Source: Cellulomonas edaphi
GTDB taxonomy: Bacteria; Actinomycetota; Actinomycetes; Actinomycetales; Cellulomonadaceae
Length of the DNA stretch: 64,000 nucleotides
Assembly (NCBI RefSeq): GCF_030362815.1
Contig: NZ_JAUCGR010000004.1
Span: 178,435 to 242,434 of the forward strand
Direction of reading: 5' to 3'
Position numbers and translations under genes: made by a program. The notes beneath the pieces are model-generated. The model worked only from the letters and a program-made list of their open reading frames with translations, searched no databases and was not told the origin of the DNA. Below are positions 25,611 to 35,020 of this stretch, piece by piece. Every line of letters begins with the position of its first letter. The stretch's first letter is position 1.

Positions 25611-27701
25611 GTGACCACGACCCAGACGCAGTCGCGGGCGTCCGCGGCACCCGCGCGCGCCGGAGCGGGCTTCCGGCCCGACATCCAGGGCCTGCGCGCG
25701 ATCGCGGTGGTTCTGGTCCTCGTCTTCCACGCCGGCGTGCCGGGACTGCCCGGCGGATACGTCGGCGTGGACGTGTTCTTCGTGATCTCCGGCTACCTCA
25801 TCACCTCGATGATCCTCGCCGAGGTCCGGCAGACCGGCCGCCTGCGGCTGGGCCGCTTCTACGCACGGCGGGCCCGGCGCCTGCTGCCGGCAGCCGCGAC
25901 CGTGATGGTCGCGACGGCGGTCGCGACCGTGCTGTGGCTCCCGCTCACCAGGTGGCGGGAGATCTCCGGAGACCTGGCCAGCACGGCGCTGTACGTCGTG
26001 AACTGGCGGCTCGCGGGTCGCTCGGTCGACTACCTGGCCGAGGGGGCGGCAGCCAGCCCCGTGCAGCACTTCTGGTCGCTCGCGGTCGAGGAGCAGTTCT
26101 ACCTGCTGTGGCCCGTGCTGGTTCTCGCCGTGGCGCTGTGGGCCCGCCGCCGGGGCCGGCCGGTCCGCGCGGGGGCGCTCGCGGTGGCGATCGGCGCGAT
26201 CGCGGTGCCCTCGCTCATGTGGTCGATCCACCTGACGGCCCAGCAGCCGGAGGCCGCCTACTTCGTGACGACGACGCGCCTGTGGGAGCTGGCCGTCGGG
26301 GCGTTGCTCGCGGTGGGCGCGGCGCGGCTCGCGCTGCTGGACCAGCGGTGGCTGACCGGGGCGGGAGTGGCCGGGCTGGCGCTCATCGCGTACGCCGCGT
26401 GCGTGCTCACCGGCGCCACGCCGTTCCCCGGTACCGCGGCCCTGATTCCGACGGTGGGTGCCGCGCTGGTGCTGGCCGCGGGACTGCGCGACGGCCGCGG
26501 CATCGCGGTGCTGGGCCTGCCGGTCATGCAGCGCGTCGGCGCGATGTCCTACTCGCTCTACCTGTGGCACTGGCCCGCCGTCGTGGTCGCCACCACGCTG
26601 TGGGCGGGGGAGGACGGTCGCCTGCCGGTGCCGGTCGGCGTCGCCGCCGTCGCGCTCTCGGCGGTGCCCGCCTGGCTCGCCTACCGGCTCGTCGAGCAGC
26701 CGGTCCACCTGTCCGCGAGCCTGCGAGCCAGCGTCCGACGCTCGGCGCTCGTCGGGCTGGCCTGCACGCTGGTCGGCCTGTGCGCCGCGGCAGCGGTCTG
26801 GCTGGCCGTCCCGTCGGCGCCGTCGGGTGCCGCCCCGGGCGCGGCCGTCATCGGCACCAGCGCGTGGACGGGTGAGGCCGACCCGGAGACGGACCTCGCG
26901 GAGGTCACCCCCGCGCTGGCGGACGTGACCGCCGACGTGGCCGACCTGTACGCGGACGGCTGCCACCAGGACAAGCTCGGTACCGAGGCGGTCGCGTGCA
27001 CGTACGGCGCGCCCGGTGCCGCCACGGTGGTGGCGCTGGTGGGTGACTCGCACGCGGCCCAGTGGCAGCCGGCGCTGCGTGCCATCGCGGAGCAGCAGGG
27101 CTGGCGCCTGGACACGTACACGAAGGGGAGCTGCGCGTTCGCGGACCTCGACGTCTGGCTCGGCACCATCGGCGCGCCGTACGAGACGTGCTCGCGGTGG
27201 AACGACGCGGTCACCGACGCGCTCCTGGCCGACCCGCCGACGATCGTCGTGACCTCGAACGACGCGGTGGATGCGCTCGCGGTCGGCGGTGCGCCGCAAC
27301 GATCGGCCACCCTCGACGACGACGTGGCGTCGGGGCTCGCCCGCACGTGGCGCACGCTGCAGGACGCCGGCACGGCAGTCGTCGCGCTCGGCGACACCCC
27401 GTGGCTGGCCAAGGACGTGCCCGAGTGCGTCGCGGAGCACACCGACGCGTGGACCACGCGGTGCGCCGTCCCGCGCGCACCGGCGGTCGCGCGGTCGGCG
27501 CTCGCGCAGCAGCGAGCGGCCGCCGAGCTGGCCGGAGTGCCGCTCGTCGACCTCGACGACTACATCTGCCCGCAGGACGCGTGCCCGGCGATCATCGGCG
27601 ACGTGCTGGTGTGGCGCGACGCGCATCATCTCACCGCCACCTACGCCCGCACGCTCGCGCCGCGGCTCGCCGACCGGCTCGTCCCGCTCGTCCCGCGCTG
27701 A
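25611..27701 (+). CDS. OafA/YrhL-type acyltransferase with C-terminal SGNH domain
   Basis: 696 aa. The N-terminal acyltransferase-3 domain (about 25-390) has about ten hydrophobic segments and its signature [21 protein letters not shown] (catalytic His), [32 protein letters not shown], and [15 protein letters not shown] [15 protein letters not shown]. The C-terminal extracytoplasmic SGNH domain begins [11 protein letters not shown] (Ser of GDSH) and ends with [12 protein letters not shown] (Asp and His of the triad). Such proteins transfer acyl groups, usually acetyl, to surface glycans or peptidoglycan. It is the full-length fusion type; the acceptor here is unknown. GTG start assigned from the conserved alignment. 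Confidence 0.9.
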   Translation: MTTTQTQSRASAAPARAGAGFRPDIQGLRAIAVVLVLVFHAGVPGLPGGYVGVDVFFVISGYLITSMILAEVRQTGRLRLGRFYARRARRLLPAAATVMVATAVATVLWLPLTRWREISGDLASTALYVVNWRLAGRSVDYLAEGAAASPVQHFWSLAVEEQFYLLWPVLVLAVALWARRRGRPVRAGALAVAIGAIAVPSLMWSIHLTAQQPEAAYFVTTTRLWELAVGALLAVGAARLALLDQRWLTGAGVAGLALIAYAACVLTGATPFPGTAALIPTVGAALVLAAGLRDGRGIAVLGLPVMQRVGAMSYSLYLWHWPAVVVATTLWAGEDGRLPVPVGVAAVALSAVPAWLAYRLVEQPVHLSASLRASVRRSALVGLACTLVGLCAAAAVWLAVPSAPSGAAPGAAVIGTSAWTGEADPETDLAEVTPALADVTADVADLYADGCHQDKLGTEAVACTYGAPGAATVVALVGDSHAAQWQPALRAIAEQQGWRLDTYTKGSCAFADLDVWLGTIGAPYETCSRWNDAVTDALLADPPTIVVTSNDAVDALAVGGAPQRSATLDDDVASGLARTWRTLQDAGTAVVALGDTPWLAKDVPECVAEHTDAWTTRCAVPRAPAVARSALAQQRAAAELAGVPLVDLDDYICPQDACPAIIGDVLVWRDAHHLTATYARTLAPRLADRLVPLVPR

Positions 27702-27732
27702 GCCGGAGCTCGCGCGTCGGCGCGCTCGGCGG

Positions 27733-28470
27733 CTACGTGCGCGCCGCGGCCAGCTGCGGGCCCACCACGAACAGGGCACCGGTCAGGTCGGCGCCGCGCA
27801 GGTCCGCTCCCCGCAGGTCCGCCCCGAGCAGGTCGGCGCGTCGGAGGTCGGCCTCGCGCAGGTCCGCGCCCAGCAGCAGCGCGCCCCGCAGGTCGGCCCC
27901 GCGCAGGTCCGCCCGCCGCAGGCGCGCGCCCACCAGGTCCGCGCCGCGGTGCGGGGCGCCCGGCAGCCCGGCCCGGGCGAGCGCGCTCGCCGCGGCGAGC
28001 AGCGGCCCGACGCGTGCGCGCAGCGCCGCGGGGTCGATGTCGACCACGTCGGGGCGTCGCGTCTCGGCGTCGATCTCGTCCCGCAGCGAGCGCAGGTCGG
28101 CGTGCACCGGAGCTGCTTCGCGCAGCTCGAGGGCCTGGTCGACGTGCACCAGCAGCTCGTGCAGCTGGCGCATCACCGCGAACGCGGCGAACATCGGGCC
28201 GGAGCCGCCGTCGCGCCACGACCTGCCCCCGAACGTCACCTGCGTGACCTTCTGGCCCGCGCCGAAGCAGTCGAACGCGAGGCAGCCGTGCATGCCGCGG
28301 TCCGCGAGGGTCGCGTGCACCCGGCAGCGGTCGTCGTCGGCCAGGTTGCGGCACGGGTCGCCGGCGGGCTTGCTGAACGCGAAGTCGGCGGAGCGCGTGA
28401 ACGGCAGCGCGACGCAGCACAGGCCTACGCAGCGCGCGCAGTCGGCGACGAGGCTCTGGTCGGGCACCAC
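27733..28470 (-). CDS. Pentapeptide repeat protein with N-terminal Cys-cluster domain
   Basis: 245 aa. The first 70 residues are Cys-rich (C11, C14, C18, C19, C40, C49, C63, C68), resembling zinc/iron-chelating YkgJ-type domains. Residues 75-170 are helical and unassigned. The C-terminus (about 172-236) is a run of pentapeptide repeats with A(D/N)LxG units such as RGADLVGARL, RADLRGADLRGA and GADLRGADLTG, forming a right-handed quadrilateral helix. A metal-cluster domain joined to a pentapeptide helix is an unusual combination. It ends 31 bases from the convergent acyltransferase gene. No function is proposed; DNA-gyrase protection is known for some pentapeptide proteins only. Confidence 0.82.
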   Translation of the reverse strand: MVPDQSLVADCARCVGLCCVALPFTRSADFAFSKPAGDPCRNLADDDRCRVHATLADRGMHGCLAFDCFGAGQKVTQVTFGGRSWRDGGSGPMFAAFAVMRQLHELLVHVDQALELREAAPVHADLRSLRDEIDAETRRPDVVDIDPAALRARVGPLLAAASALARAGLPGAPHRGADLVGARLRRADLRGADLRGALLLGADLREADLRRADLLGADLRGADLRGADLTGALFVVGPQLAAART

Positions 28471-28488
28471 CCGATTGTGCGCCCTTGG

Positions 28489-29664
28489 TCAGCCGCAGAT
28501 GCCGGCCGACGCGGTCGGCTTGGGCCCGGTCGGGTTGGGCTTGCTCGGCTTGGGCGCCTTGTGGGTCCCGGTCGGCGCGGGCGCCGGGTCGGTGAGCGGG
28601 CGGTCCGCGTTGATCCTCTCCCAGATGTCGTCGGCGGCGGCCGTCCACCGCACCCGGCCGGACCCCTCCACGGACTCGGTCGGGACCGTGATGGCGTTCA
28701 CCCGGGCCCCGTCGATGCCGCGCAGGCCGTTCGCCAGCCCCGCCATGGTGCGCAGGTCGCCGAGGCCCGGGCTGACGCTGATCGCCTTCGTCGCCTGGTT
28801 CAGCACCGTGAGCAGGGTGCGGGGCTTGCTCAGCAGGCGCGCGCGATGGATCTTGTCGGTCAGCGCCACGAGGAACTGGTGCTGCCGGTCGAGGCGGCCC
28901 AGGTCGCTGCCGAGCCAGAGCCCGTTGCCCGTGCCGGTGCGCGAGCGCAGGAACCCGATCGCCTGCCTGCCGTTGAACACCTGGTGCCCGGCCGGTGCCT
29001 TGAAGCGGGCCTTGGGGGAGTCCATCGCCTCGGGGAGGCAGAAGGGCACGCCGCCGAGGGTGTCGATGATGTCCCGGACCCCGTTCATCTTGACCACGAC
29101 GTGCTCGTCGGTGCGCACGCCGGTGAGGTGCTCGAAGGTGCGGCGCGTGCAGGCTGCGGCGGTGGTGAGGTTCAGGTCCGGCCCCGACCCGATCTGGAAC
29201 GCGGCGTTGAACATGTCCGAGGCCCGGGCCGGGGTCTGGGTGCCGTCCTCCAGCAGGCACGACGGGATCTCGACGAGCGAGTCGCGCGGCACCGAGACGA
29301 TGTCGATGCGCGACCGGTCCGCGGGCAGGTGCACGAGGAACGTCGAGTCCGAGCGCTGCCCGTCGTCGTGCCCGGCGAAGTCGGCGTTGTCACCGTCGCG
29401 GGCGTCGATGCCCATCACGAGGATGTTGAGCGGGCGCCCCGCGAAGCCGTCCACCAGCGGGTCGGCGGAGGCGCTCGGGCGCGACGTGCCCAGGTACGCG
29501 TCGATCCCGTCGGCGGTGTCGATGTTGGCGTCGAGGCGCAGGTAGGTGGCCCCGGCGGCGCTCACGACGAACAGCGGCACGGCCAGGGCCACGAGCGCGG
29601 CGGCGCGCAGTGCGCGGCGCGGGCGGGCGGGACGACGCGAGTGCCGAGGGGCGGTGGTGCTCAC
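28489..29664 (-). CDS. LytR-CpsA-Psr (LCP) family wall-polymer ligase
   Basis: 391 aa. A basic N-terminus (RHSRRPARPRR) and one membrane anchor (about 21-45) orient the domain outside. The LCP domain has LNILVMGIDARDG, RSDSTFLVHLPADRSRIDIVSVPRDSLVEIPSC, FNAAFQIGSG, VVVKMNGVRDIIDTLGGV and IGFLRSRTGTGNGL, where the Arg and Asp residues bind the pyrophosphate-lipid donor. A Pro/Lys-rich tail of about 45 residues, ending with Cys near the C-terminus, follows. It attaches teichoic-type or arabinogalactan-like polymers to peptidoglycan. The pentapeptide gene is immediately downstream, but no functional link is evident. Confidence 0.9.
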   Translation of the reverse strand: MSTTAPRHSRRPARPRRALRAAALVALAVPLFVVSAAGATYLRLDANIDTADGIDAYLGTSRPSASADPLVDGFAGRPLNILVMGIDARDGDNADFAGHDDGQRSDSTFLVHLPADRSRIDIVSVPRDSLVEIPSCLLEDGTQTPARASDMFNAAFQIGSGPDLNLTTAAACTRRTFEHLTGVRTDEHVVVKMNGVRDIIDTLGGVPFCLPEAMDSPKARFKAPAGHQVFNGRQAIGFLRSRTGTGNGLWLGSDLGRLDRQHQFLVALTDKIHRARLLSKPRTLLTVLNQATKAISVSPGLGDLRTMAGLANGLRGIDGARVNAITVPTESVEGSGRVRWTAAADDIWERINADRPLTDPAPAPTGTHKAPKPSKPNPTGPKPTASAGICG

Positions 29665-29782
29665 GCTCGAAACCTAGGGCTCCCCGGGGTGCCGATACGG
29701 GCGCCGCGGAGCCGGTCCCGGAGAGATCAGGTGTGCGAGGTGTGAAGGTCGCCGCAGGTCAGGGCCTCGCGGCGGCCGGGCG

Positions 29783-30004
29783 TCAGCTCTCGCGGTCCTC
29801 GAGGGCGGGCAGGATCGTCGTCGGGATGCCGAAGGCGAGCGCGACCGCGAGGATGCCGGCGGCGAACACGTACGGGCCCGCGTCGCCGACGTTGAAGGCG
29901 ACCGTGAACAGCACGAGGCCGCCGATGAACAGCAGGAAGGCGAAGAAGGCGCCCACCGCGTTGGCGGGGGAGCCGTTGCGCTCGACGGGGCTGCTGCTGC
30001 TCAC
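29783..30004 (-). CDS. Small two-TM membrane protein
   Basis: 73 aa with a GTG start and a good ribosome site (AGGAGGACC, 5-8 bases upstream). Two hydrophobic segments lie at about 16-37 and 44-65, separated by GDAGP. The N-terminus is polar (SSSSPVERNGSPAN). No recognised function; conserved small membrane proteins of this kind are common in actinobacteria. Confidence 0.65.
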   Translation of the reverse strand: MSSSSPVERNGSPANAVGAFFAFLLFIGGLVLFTVAFNVGDAGPYVFAAGILAVALAFGIPTTILPALEDRES

Positions 30005-30070
30005 GGGTGGTCCTCCTGGGTGGGTCGGGTGTCTTCCCCGATCCTGCCTCGTCCGGCGGGCACTGCGCCA

Positions 30071-30120
30071 GTGCGTCCGCGGCCGCGGGGACCAGGCCGG
30101 TCCGACGGCCGCGGACGCAC
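30071..30120 (-). terminator. Hairpin terminator after YCII-like gene
   Basis: A perfect 15-bp stem (30071-30085 with 30106-30120) encloses a 20-base loop that can itself form a small GGACC/GGTCC stem. It lies 6 bases past the stop of the YCII-like gene. Without a T tail, it fits actinobacterial terminators. Confidence 0.75.
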
Positions 30121-30125
30121 GGGCG

Positions 30126-30464
30126 TCACGCGGACTCGAACGGGTCGAACGCCCGGATCTCGAGCTGACCGAAGCGCGCCATCGGGTGGTCGGCGGCGAT
30201 CGCGATCGCCTCCTCGAGCGTGTCGGCGACGAGGATGTCGAAGCCCGCGATGAGCTCGCCGAGCTCGGCGAACGGTCCGTCGGTGACCGACGTCGAGCCG
30301 TTGCGCACGCGGACCGTCTTCGCCTTGGCGGCGCCCACGAGCCGCTCGCCCAGCTTGCGGGTGCCGGCGGCGTCGTTGCGCTCCACCCACTCGGCGATGT
30401 TGTCCTCGCTGGCGACGTACGGCTCGGCGGTCGGGTCGGTGCACACGAGCATCAGGAACTGCAT
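30126..30464 (-). CDS. YCII/DGPF-domain protein
   Basis: 112 aa. MQFLMLVCTDP at the start, VTDGPFAELGELIAGFDILVAD in the middle (the DGPF signature) and ARFGQLEIRAFDPFE at the end are the standard YCII-related blocks. The dimeric alpha-beta barrel is often associated with sigma-factor clusters and small redox or hydrolase genes; enzymatic activity is not established. The ribosome site GGAGG is ideally placed before the ATG. It is followed by a strong terminator and is probably a single-gene unit. Confidence 0.87.
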   Translation of the reverse strand: MQFLMLVCTDPTAEPYVASEDNIAEWVERNDAAGTRKLGERLVGAAKAKTVRVRNGSTSVTDGPFAELGELIAGFDILVADTLEEAIAIAADHPMARFGQLEIRAFDPFESA

Positions 30465-30568
30465 GGGATCCTCCGGGTGTCGGCGAGGGGTCTCGCGCTG
30501 GTCGGTTCGATGGGGTGACGCGCGGTCGCTGCAGGAATCGACTCGCATTCTGGAGCAGTTCTCGCCCG

Positions 30569-31471
30569 CTAGGTCAGAGGGCGCGCACGCGGGCTGCGCG
30601 GCCCGTACCGCGGCGCGTTCGCGGCCTGCGTGAGCTCGATGAGCCGGATGACGCGCTGCCGGTGCCCGCGCCAGGGTTCGAGCAGCTCGAGCATGCCCGC
30701 GTCGTCGGTCCGGCTGCCGGTCAGCGCCCACCCGACGAGGTGGGCGAGGTGGAAGTCCCCCACGGAGACGGCGTCGGCGTCGCCGAACGCGCGCGACGTG
30801 GTCTCCGCGACCGTCCACGGCCCGATCCCGCGCACCGTGAGCAGCCGCCGACGGACCTCGTCGAGCGGCACGTCCTCCTGGAGACGGTGCGCCACGGCCG
30901 CCGCACGCCGCACCGTGTCGGAGCGCTGCCCCTCGACCCCGGCCTGCCGCCAGTCCCACACGGGGACGTCGGCCCACCCGGTCGGGGGCGGAGGCACGCG
31001 CATCCCGGCCGGGGCCGGTCCGGGCGCAGGGAGCCCGTGACGGGCGACGACCTGCCGCCAGGCCGCCTTCGCGTCGAGCCCGACCACGCGCTGCTCCAGC
31101 ACCGCGGGCACCAGCGACTCGAACAGGTTGCCGCCCCGCGTCATCCGCAGGCCCGGCAGCCGCCGGTACGCGTCCTTGACCAGCGGGTGCAGCCCGGGGT
31201 CGAACCCCTCGTCGTCGTCCAGGGCGCCCAGCAGCGCGGGCACCGCTTCGAGCACCCGCTCCGCCCCGGGGCCCCACGCCTCGACGTGCACCCCGTCGCG
31301 GCGCACCTCGATGCGCGCGGTCGCCGCCCCGTCGGGCGTGAGCGTCGCGCGCCACAGCGCCCCGTCGGGCGCGCCGCGCCACACGGGATCGTGGGCACCG
31401 CGCCGCAGCGGCGCCAGCGTGCGACGGACGTCGACGGGGCGCGCGGGCCGGTAGACGGTGGCGGGCGTCAG
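30569..31471 (-). CDS. AlkA-type DNA-3-methyladenine glycosylase (apparent CTG start)
   Basis: 300 aa if begun at CTG. The C-terminal HhH-GPD half has RRRLLTVRGIGPWTVAETTSRAFGDADAVSVGDFHLAHLVGWAL: the hairpin is VRGIGPWTV, and the Asp of VGDFH would be catalytic. The N-terminal part is the AlkA-N-like beta domain (YRPARPVDVRRTLAPLRRGAHDPVW...). It excises alkylated bases to start base-excision repair. No ATG, GTG or TTG precedes the conserved opening in frame; CTG at 31471 overlaps the S4 gene stop as CTGA and best fits LTPATVYRPARPV, while a GTG about 28 codons inside (at the Val of HDPVW) would cut conserved sequence. Confidence 0.8.
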   Translation of the reverse strand: MTPATVYRPARPVDVRRTLAPLRRGAHDPVWRGAPDGALWRATLTPDGAATARIEVRRDGVHVEAWGPGAERVLEAVPALLGALDDDEGFDPGLHPLVKDAYRRLPGLRMTRGGNLFESLVPAVLEQRVVGLDAKAAWRQVVARHGLPAPGPAPAGMRVPPPPTGWADVPVWDWRQAGVEGQRSDTVRRAAAVAHRLQEDVPLDEVRRRLLTVRGIGPWTVAETTSRAFGDADAVSVGDFHLAHLVGWALTGSRTDDAGMLELLEPWRGHRQRVIRLIELTQAANAPRYGPRSPRARPLT

Positions 31472-31839
31472 TGCCCCCGCAGGCGCTCGATGAGCCGACG
31501 GTCGCGCTTCGTCGGCCGGCCCGCGCCGCGGTCGCGCTCGGCCATCACGACCTTCTGCTCCTTGGGCACCACGGCGGGGGAACGGTCGAGGTAGCAGGTG
31601 ACCGCCACCGGCGCCCCGACGCGCTTGATCACCGTGCGCTGCACGATGACGATCCGCTCGCGCTCGCCGCCGCGCACCACGATCTCGTCGCCGGGCACCA
31701 CCATGGTGGCGGGCTTGGCCCGGTCGCCGTTGACCCGCACGTGGCCGGCCTTGCACGCCGCGGCGGCCGCCGACCGCGTCGGGAAGAGGCGGACCGCCCA
31801 GGTCCACGCATCGACGCGGGCCCGCGTCACCTCGGGCAT
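31468..31839 (-). CDS. S4-domain RNA-binding protein (Hsp15-like)
   Basis: 123 aa. The S4 domain at about 8-70 reads VDAWTWAVRLFPTRSAAAAACKAGHVRVNGDRAKPATMVVPGDEIVV, the ribosome-associated heat shock protein Hsp15 (HslR) pattern. A basic C-terminal tail (RPTKRDRRLIERLRG) follows. Hsp15 binds stalled 50S subunits carrying nascent chains in E. coli; the same role here is inferred. ATG 31839 is favoured; a GTG 8 codons upstream is an alternative. The stop overlaps the putative CTG start of the AlkA-type gene, and its start is 70 bases from the divergent amidohydrolase. Confidence 0.85.
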   Translation of the reverse strand: MPEVTRARVDAWTWAVRLFPTRSAAAAACKAGHVRVNGDRAKPATMVVPGDEIVVRGGERERIVIVQRTVIKRVGAPVAVTCYLDRSPAVVPKEQKVVMAERDRGAGRPTKRDRRLIERLRGH

Positions 31840-31909
31840 CGCGCCTGGTCCGTCGTCGAGCACCGCACCCGCCCAGCCTCGCACACGGGTCCGACGTAGG
31901 TTGGCTCGC

Positions 31910-33133
31910 ATGACCACCTCCCCGTCCGTCGTCGCCGTCGTCGGCGGCCGCGTCGTCCCTGTCAGCGCCGCACCGATCGAGGACGGCACGGTGCTCGTCG
32001 TGGACGGCCGCATCGCTGCCGTCGGAACCGACGTCGCCGTCCCCGCCGAGGCCCGCATCGTGGATGCGACGGGCCGCTGGGTGCTCCCGGGGTTCGTCGA
32101 GGCGCACGGCCACGTGGGTCTGCACGAGGAGGGCGAGGGCCCGGCCGGCAACGACACCAACGAGATGGTGCGCCCCGACACGGCGGCCGTCCGCGCGATC
32201 GACGCCGTGAACATCGAGGACGAGGGCTTCCGGGACGCGCTCGCGGGCGGCGTGACGTCGGTCGTGGTCAAGCCCGGCTCGGGGAACCCCATCGGCGGGC
32301 AGTCCGTGGCCCTCAAGACGTGGGGCGGGCGGACCGTCGACGAGCAGGTGATCCGCGCGGCCGTGAGCGTGAAGTCGGCGCTGGGCGAGAACCCCAAGCG
32401 GGTGTACGGCGAGCGCAAGCAGCTCCCGTCCACGCGGCTCGGCACCGCGCTGGTGATCCGTGAGGCCTTCACCAAGGCCCAGCACTACCGCGCGGCGCGG
32501 GCCGCGGCGGCCGACAAGGGTGAGCCGTTCGCATCCGACCTGGGCCTGGAGGTGCTGGCCCGCGTGCTCGACGGCGAGCTCTACTGGGACCAGCACACTC
32601 ACCGGCACGACGACATCGCCACCGCGCTGCGGCTGGCCGACGAGTTCGGCTACAAGCTCGTCATCAACCACGGCACCGAGGGGCACAAGCTCGCGGACGT
32701 GCTGGCCGAGCGCGACGTGCCCGTCATCTTCGGGCCGATGTTCACCTCGCGCTCCAAGGTGGAGCTCCGCGACCGCGCCATCGAGAACCTCGCAGCGCTC
32801 GCGGCGGCCGGCGTCCGGGTGGCGATCACCACCGACCATCCCGTGGTGCCCATCAACTTCCTGGTGCACCAGGCGACGCTCGCGGTCAAGGAGGGCCTGC
32901 CCGTGCAGACCGCGCTCGAGGCGTTGACCACGAACCCCGCGTCGTTCCTGGGCCTCGACGACCGGGTGGGCGCGCTCGAGGTCGGTCGCGACGGCGACGT
33001 CGTCGTCTGGTCGGGCGACCCGCTCGACGTGGCGTCGCGCGCGGAGCACGTGCTCATCGAGGGGCGAACGGTCTACACGTGGGACGCCGCCGCGCACCGT
33101 GGCGTGGTGGTCGAGCGGTTCCCCCCGCGGTAG
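31910..33133 (+). CDS. Amidohydrolase family protein (imidazolonepropionase-like)
   Basis: 407 aa. It has the composite beta domain of the amidohydrolase superfamily at both ends (GGRVVPVSAAPIEDGTVLVVDGRIAAVG and VGALEVGRDGDVVVWSGDPLDV) and the TIM-barrel centre. VLPGFVEAHGHVGLHEEG offers the HxH metal ligands, INHGTEGHKLADVL another, and ITTDHPVVPINF the metal-bound Asp-His. It differs from dipeptidases in lacking a clear carboxylated Lys. Such proteins hydrolyse amide or cyclic-amide bonds; the substrate is unknown. It is convergent with pgi, separated by the 39-nt hairpin element. Confidence 0.85.
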   Translation: MTTSPSVVAVVGGRVVPVSAAPIEDGTVLVVDGRIAAVGTDVAVPAEARIVDATGRWVLPGFVEAHGHVGLHEEGEGPAGNDTNEMVRPDTAAVRAIDAVNIEDEGFRDALAGGVTSVVVKPGSGNPIGGQSVALKTWGGRTVDEQVIRAAVSVKSALGENPKRVYGERKQLPSTRLGTALVIREAFTKAQHYRAARAAAADKGEPFASDLGLEVLARVLDGELYWDQHTHRHDDIATALRLADEFGYKLVINHGTEGHKLADVLAERDVPVIFGPMFTSRSKVELRDRAIENLAALAAAGVRVAITTDHPVVPINFLVHQATLAVKEGLPVQTALEALTTNPASFLGLDDRVGALEVGRDGDVVVWSGDPLDVASRAEHVLIEGRTVYTWDAAAHRGVVVERFPPR

Positions 33134-33146
33134 CCGCTCGCCCGAC

Positions 33147-33185
33147 GGGCAGCGTTCTTCCCGCTCAGCGGGAGGAACGCTGCCC
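33147..33185. repeat. 39-nt hairpin repeat (copy D), also a likely terminator
   Basis: GGGCAGC at 33147 and GCTGCCC at 33179-33185 frame an inner CCCGCTCAGCGGG stem; the arms are nearly complementary over 19 bases. The same 39-base layout (7+6+13+6+7) recurs at 51919-51957 and 52004-52042. This copy lies between the convergent amidohydrolase and pgi genes and would terminate both. Confidence 0.85.
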
Positions 33186-33246
33186 ATCGAATGGCCGGCC
33201 GGCGGGCCGGGCGGGCGGCAGAGGGCCGACCGGCCCGGCGCGGTGG

Positions 33247-34917
33247 TCAGGCGCGCAGCGAGAGGTACTTCGCGATGAGCGACTTCGTCGAGGGGTCCTG
33301 CGCGTCGAGCGCCGTGGCGTCGCCCTGCACGGCCGGGGCCACCTCGAGTGCGAGCTTCTTGCCCAGCTCCACGCCCCACTGGTCGAACGAGTCGATGCCC
33401 CACACCACGCCCTGCACGAACGTGATGTGCTCGTAGAGGGCGATCAGCTGGCCCAGCACGGACGGGGTCAGCGACGGCGCGAGGATCGAGGTGGTGGGGC
33501 GGTTCCCGGAGAACACGCGGGCCGGCACGATCGCCTCGTCGGTGCCCTCCGCGCGCACCTCGTCGGCCGTCTTGCCGAACGCGAGCGCCTTGGTCTGGGC
33601 GAAGTAGTTCGCGAGGAACAGCGCGTGCACGTCCACGTCGCCGTCCTTGAGCGGGTGCGCCGGGTTGGCCACCGCGATGAAGTCGGCCGGGATCAGCCGC
33701 GTGCCCTGGTGGATGAGCTGGTAGAAGGCGTGCTGCCCGTTGGTGCCGGGCTCGCCCCAGAACACCTCACCCGTGGTGGTGGTGACGGCCTCGCCGTCCC
33801 AGCGCACCGACTTGCCGTTCGACTCCATGGTGAGCTGCTGCAGGTACGCCGGGAAGCGGTGCAGGTACTGCGCGTAGGGCAGGACCGCGTGCGTGTGGGC
33901 ACCCAGGAAGTTGACGTACCAGACGTTGAGCAGACCCATGAGCAGCGGCACGTTGCGCTCGGCGGGGGTGGTGGCGAAGTGCTCGTCGACCGCGTGGAAG
34001 CCCGCGAGGAAGTCGCGGAACGCGTCCGGGCCGATCGCGATGGCCAGCGACGTGCCGATCGCCGAGTCGACCGAGTACCGGCCGCCCACCCAGTCCCAGA
34101 ACCCGAACGCGTTGGCGGGGTCGATCCCGAACGCCGCCACCTTGTCGAGGGCCGTGGACACGGCGACGAAGTGCTTCGCGACGGCCTCGTTGCGCGCGCT
34201 CTCGTCGTCCGGCGTGCCCAGCTGCTCCCACAGCCAGTCGCGCGCCAGGCGCGCGTTGGTGAGCGTCTCCAGCGTGCCGAACGTCTTGGACGCGACGATG
34301 AACAGCGTCGTGGTCGGGTCCAGGCCCTTGACCTTCTCGGCGAGGTCGGTGGGGTCGATGTTCGAGACGAACCGCACCTCCAGCCCGTCCTGCACGTACG
34401 GCTTGAGCGCCTCGTACGCCATGACCGGCCCCAGGTCGGACCCGCCGATGCCGATGTTCACGACCGTGGCGACGCGCTTGCCCGTGACCCCGGTCCACTC
34501 GCCGCTGCGCACCTTGTCGGCGAACGCGGCCACCTTGGCGAGCACCTCCTGCACGTCGTGGTCGACGTCCTGACCGTCGACGACGAGTGCGGGCCGCGCG
34601 CCGGCCGGCCGGCGGAGCGCGGTGTGCAGCACCGCGCGGTCCTCGGTGACGTTGATGTGCTCGCCGCGCAGCATCGCCTGGAGGCGGTCGGCGACGCCCA
34701 CCTCGTCGGCGAGGCGGAGCAGGAGCGCGACCGTCTCGTCCGTGACGAGGTTCTTCGAGAGGTCGACGTGCAGGTCGGCGAGCTCGAACGAGAGCCGCTC
34801 GGCGCGGCCCGGGTCCGCCGCGAACCAGCCGCGAAGGTCGGGCGTGAGCGTGGACTCGTGCTCGGACAGGGCCTGCCAGGCGCTCGTGGTGGTGGCGTCG
34901 ATGGGCTGCGTGGACAC
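33247..34917 (-). CDS. pgi: Glucose-6-phosphate isomerase
   Basis: 556 aa, full length. Interconverts glucose-6-P and fructose-6-P. The family signatures are [53 protein letters not shown] (PGI signature 1 region) and [20 protein letters not shown], with the signature 2 [17 protein letters not shown] near the C-terminus. GTG 34917 gives [10 protein letters not shown] and is preceded by a purine-rich AGAGGG. It also links to the amino-sugar locus downstream, since NagB produces fructose-6-P. Confidence 0.97.
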   Translation of the reverse strand: MSTQPIDATTTSAWQALSEHESTLTPDLRGWFAADPGRAERLSFELADLHVDLSKNLVTDETVALLLRLADEVGVADRLQAMLRGEHINVTEDRAVLHTALRRPAGARPALVVDGQDVDHDVQEVLAKVAAFADKVRSGEWTGVTGKRVATVVNIGIGGSDLGPVMAYEALKPYVQDGLEVRFVSNIDPTDLAEKVKGLDPTTTLFIVASKTFGTLETLTNARLARDWLWEQLGTPDDESARNEAVAKHFVAVSTALDKVAAFGIDPANAFGFWDWVGGRYSVDSAIGTSLAIAIGPDAFRDFLAGFHAVDEHFATTPAERNVPLLMGLLNVWYVNFLGAHTHAVLPYAQYLHRFPAYLQQLTMESNGKSVRWDGEAVTTTTGEVFWGEPGTNGQHAFYQLIHQGTRLIPADFIAVANPAHPLKDGDVDVHALFLANYFAQTKALAFGKTADEVRAEGTDEAIVPARVFSGNRPTTSILAPSLTPSVLGQLIALYEHITFVQGVVWGIDSFDQWGVELGKKLALEVAPAVQGDATALDAQDPSTKSLIAKYLSLRA

Positions 34918-35020
34918 GGGTGTTCCCTCTCTGACGGGTGCGGCGGGGCTGGATCCCAACCTAGTGCGGGCGGCACCGTCCGTGCGCGGGACCATCGACG
35001 CACGGACCTAGGCTGACGCC

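Noticed and set aside
33434-35016. Long plus-strand open frame across pgi
   Set aside because: His/Arg/Gly-rich antisense shadow of pgi, which has all its signatures.
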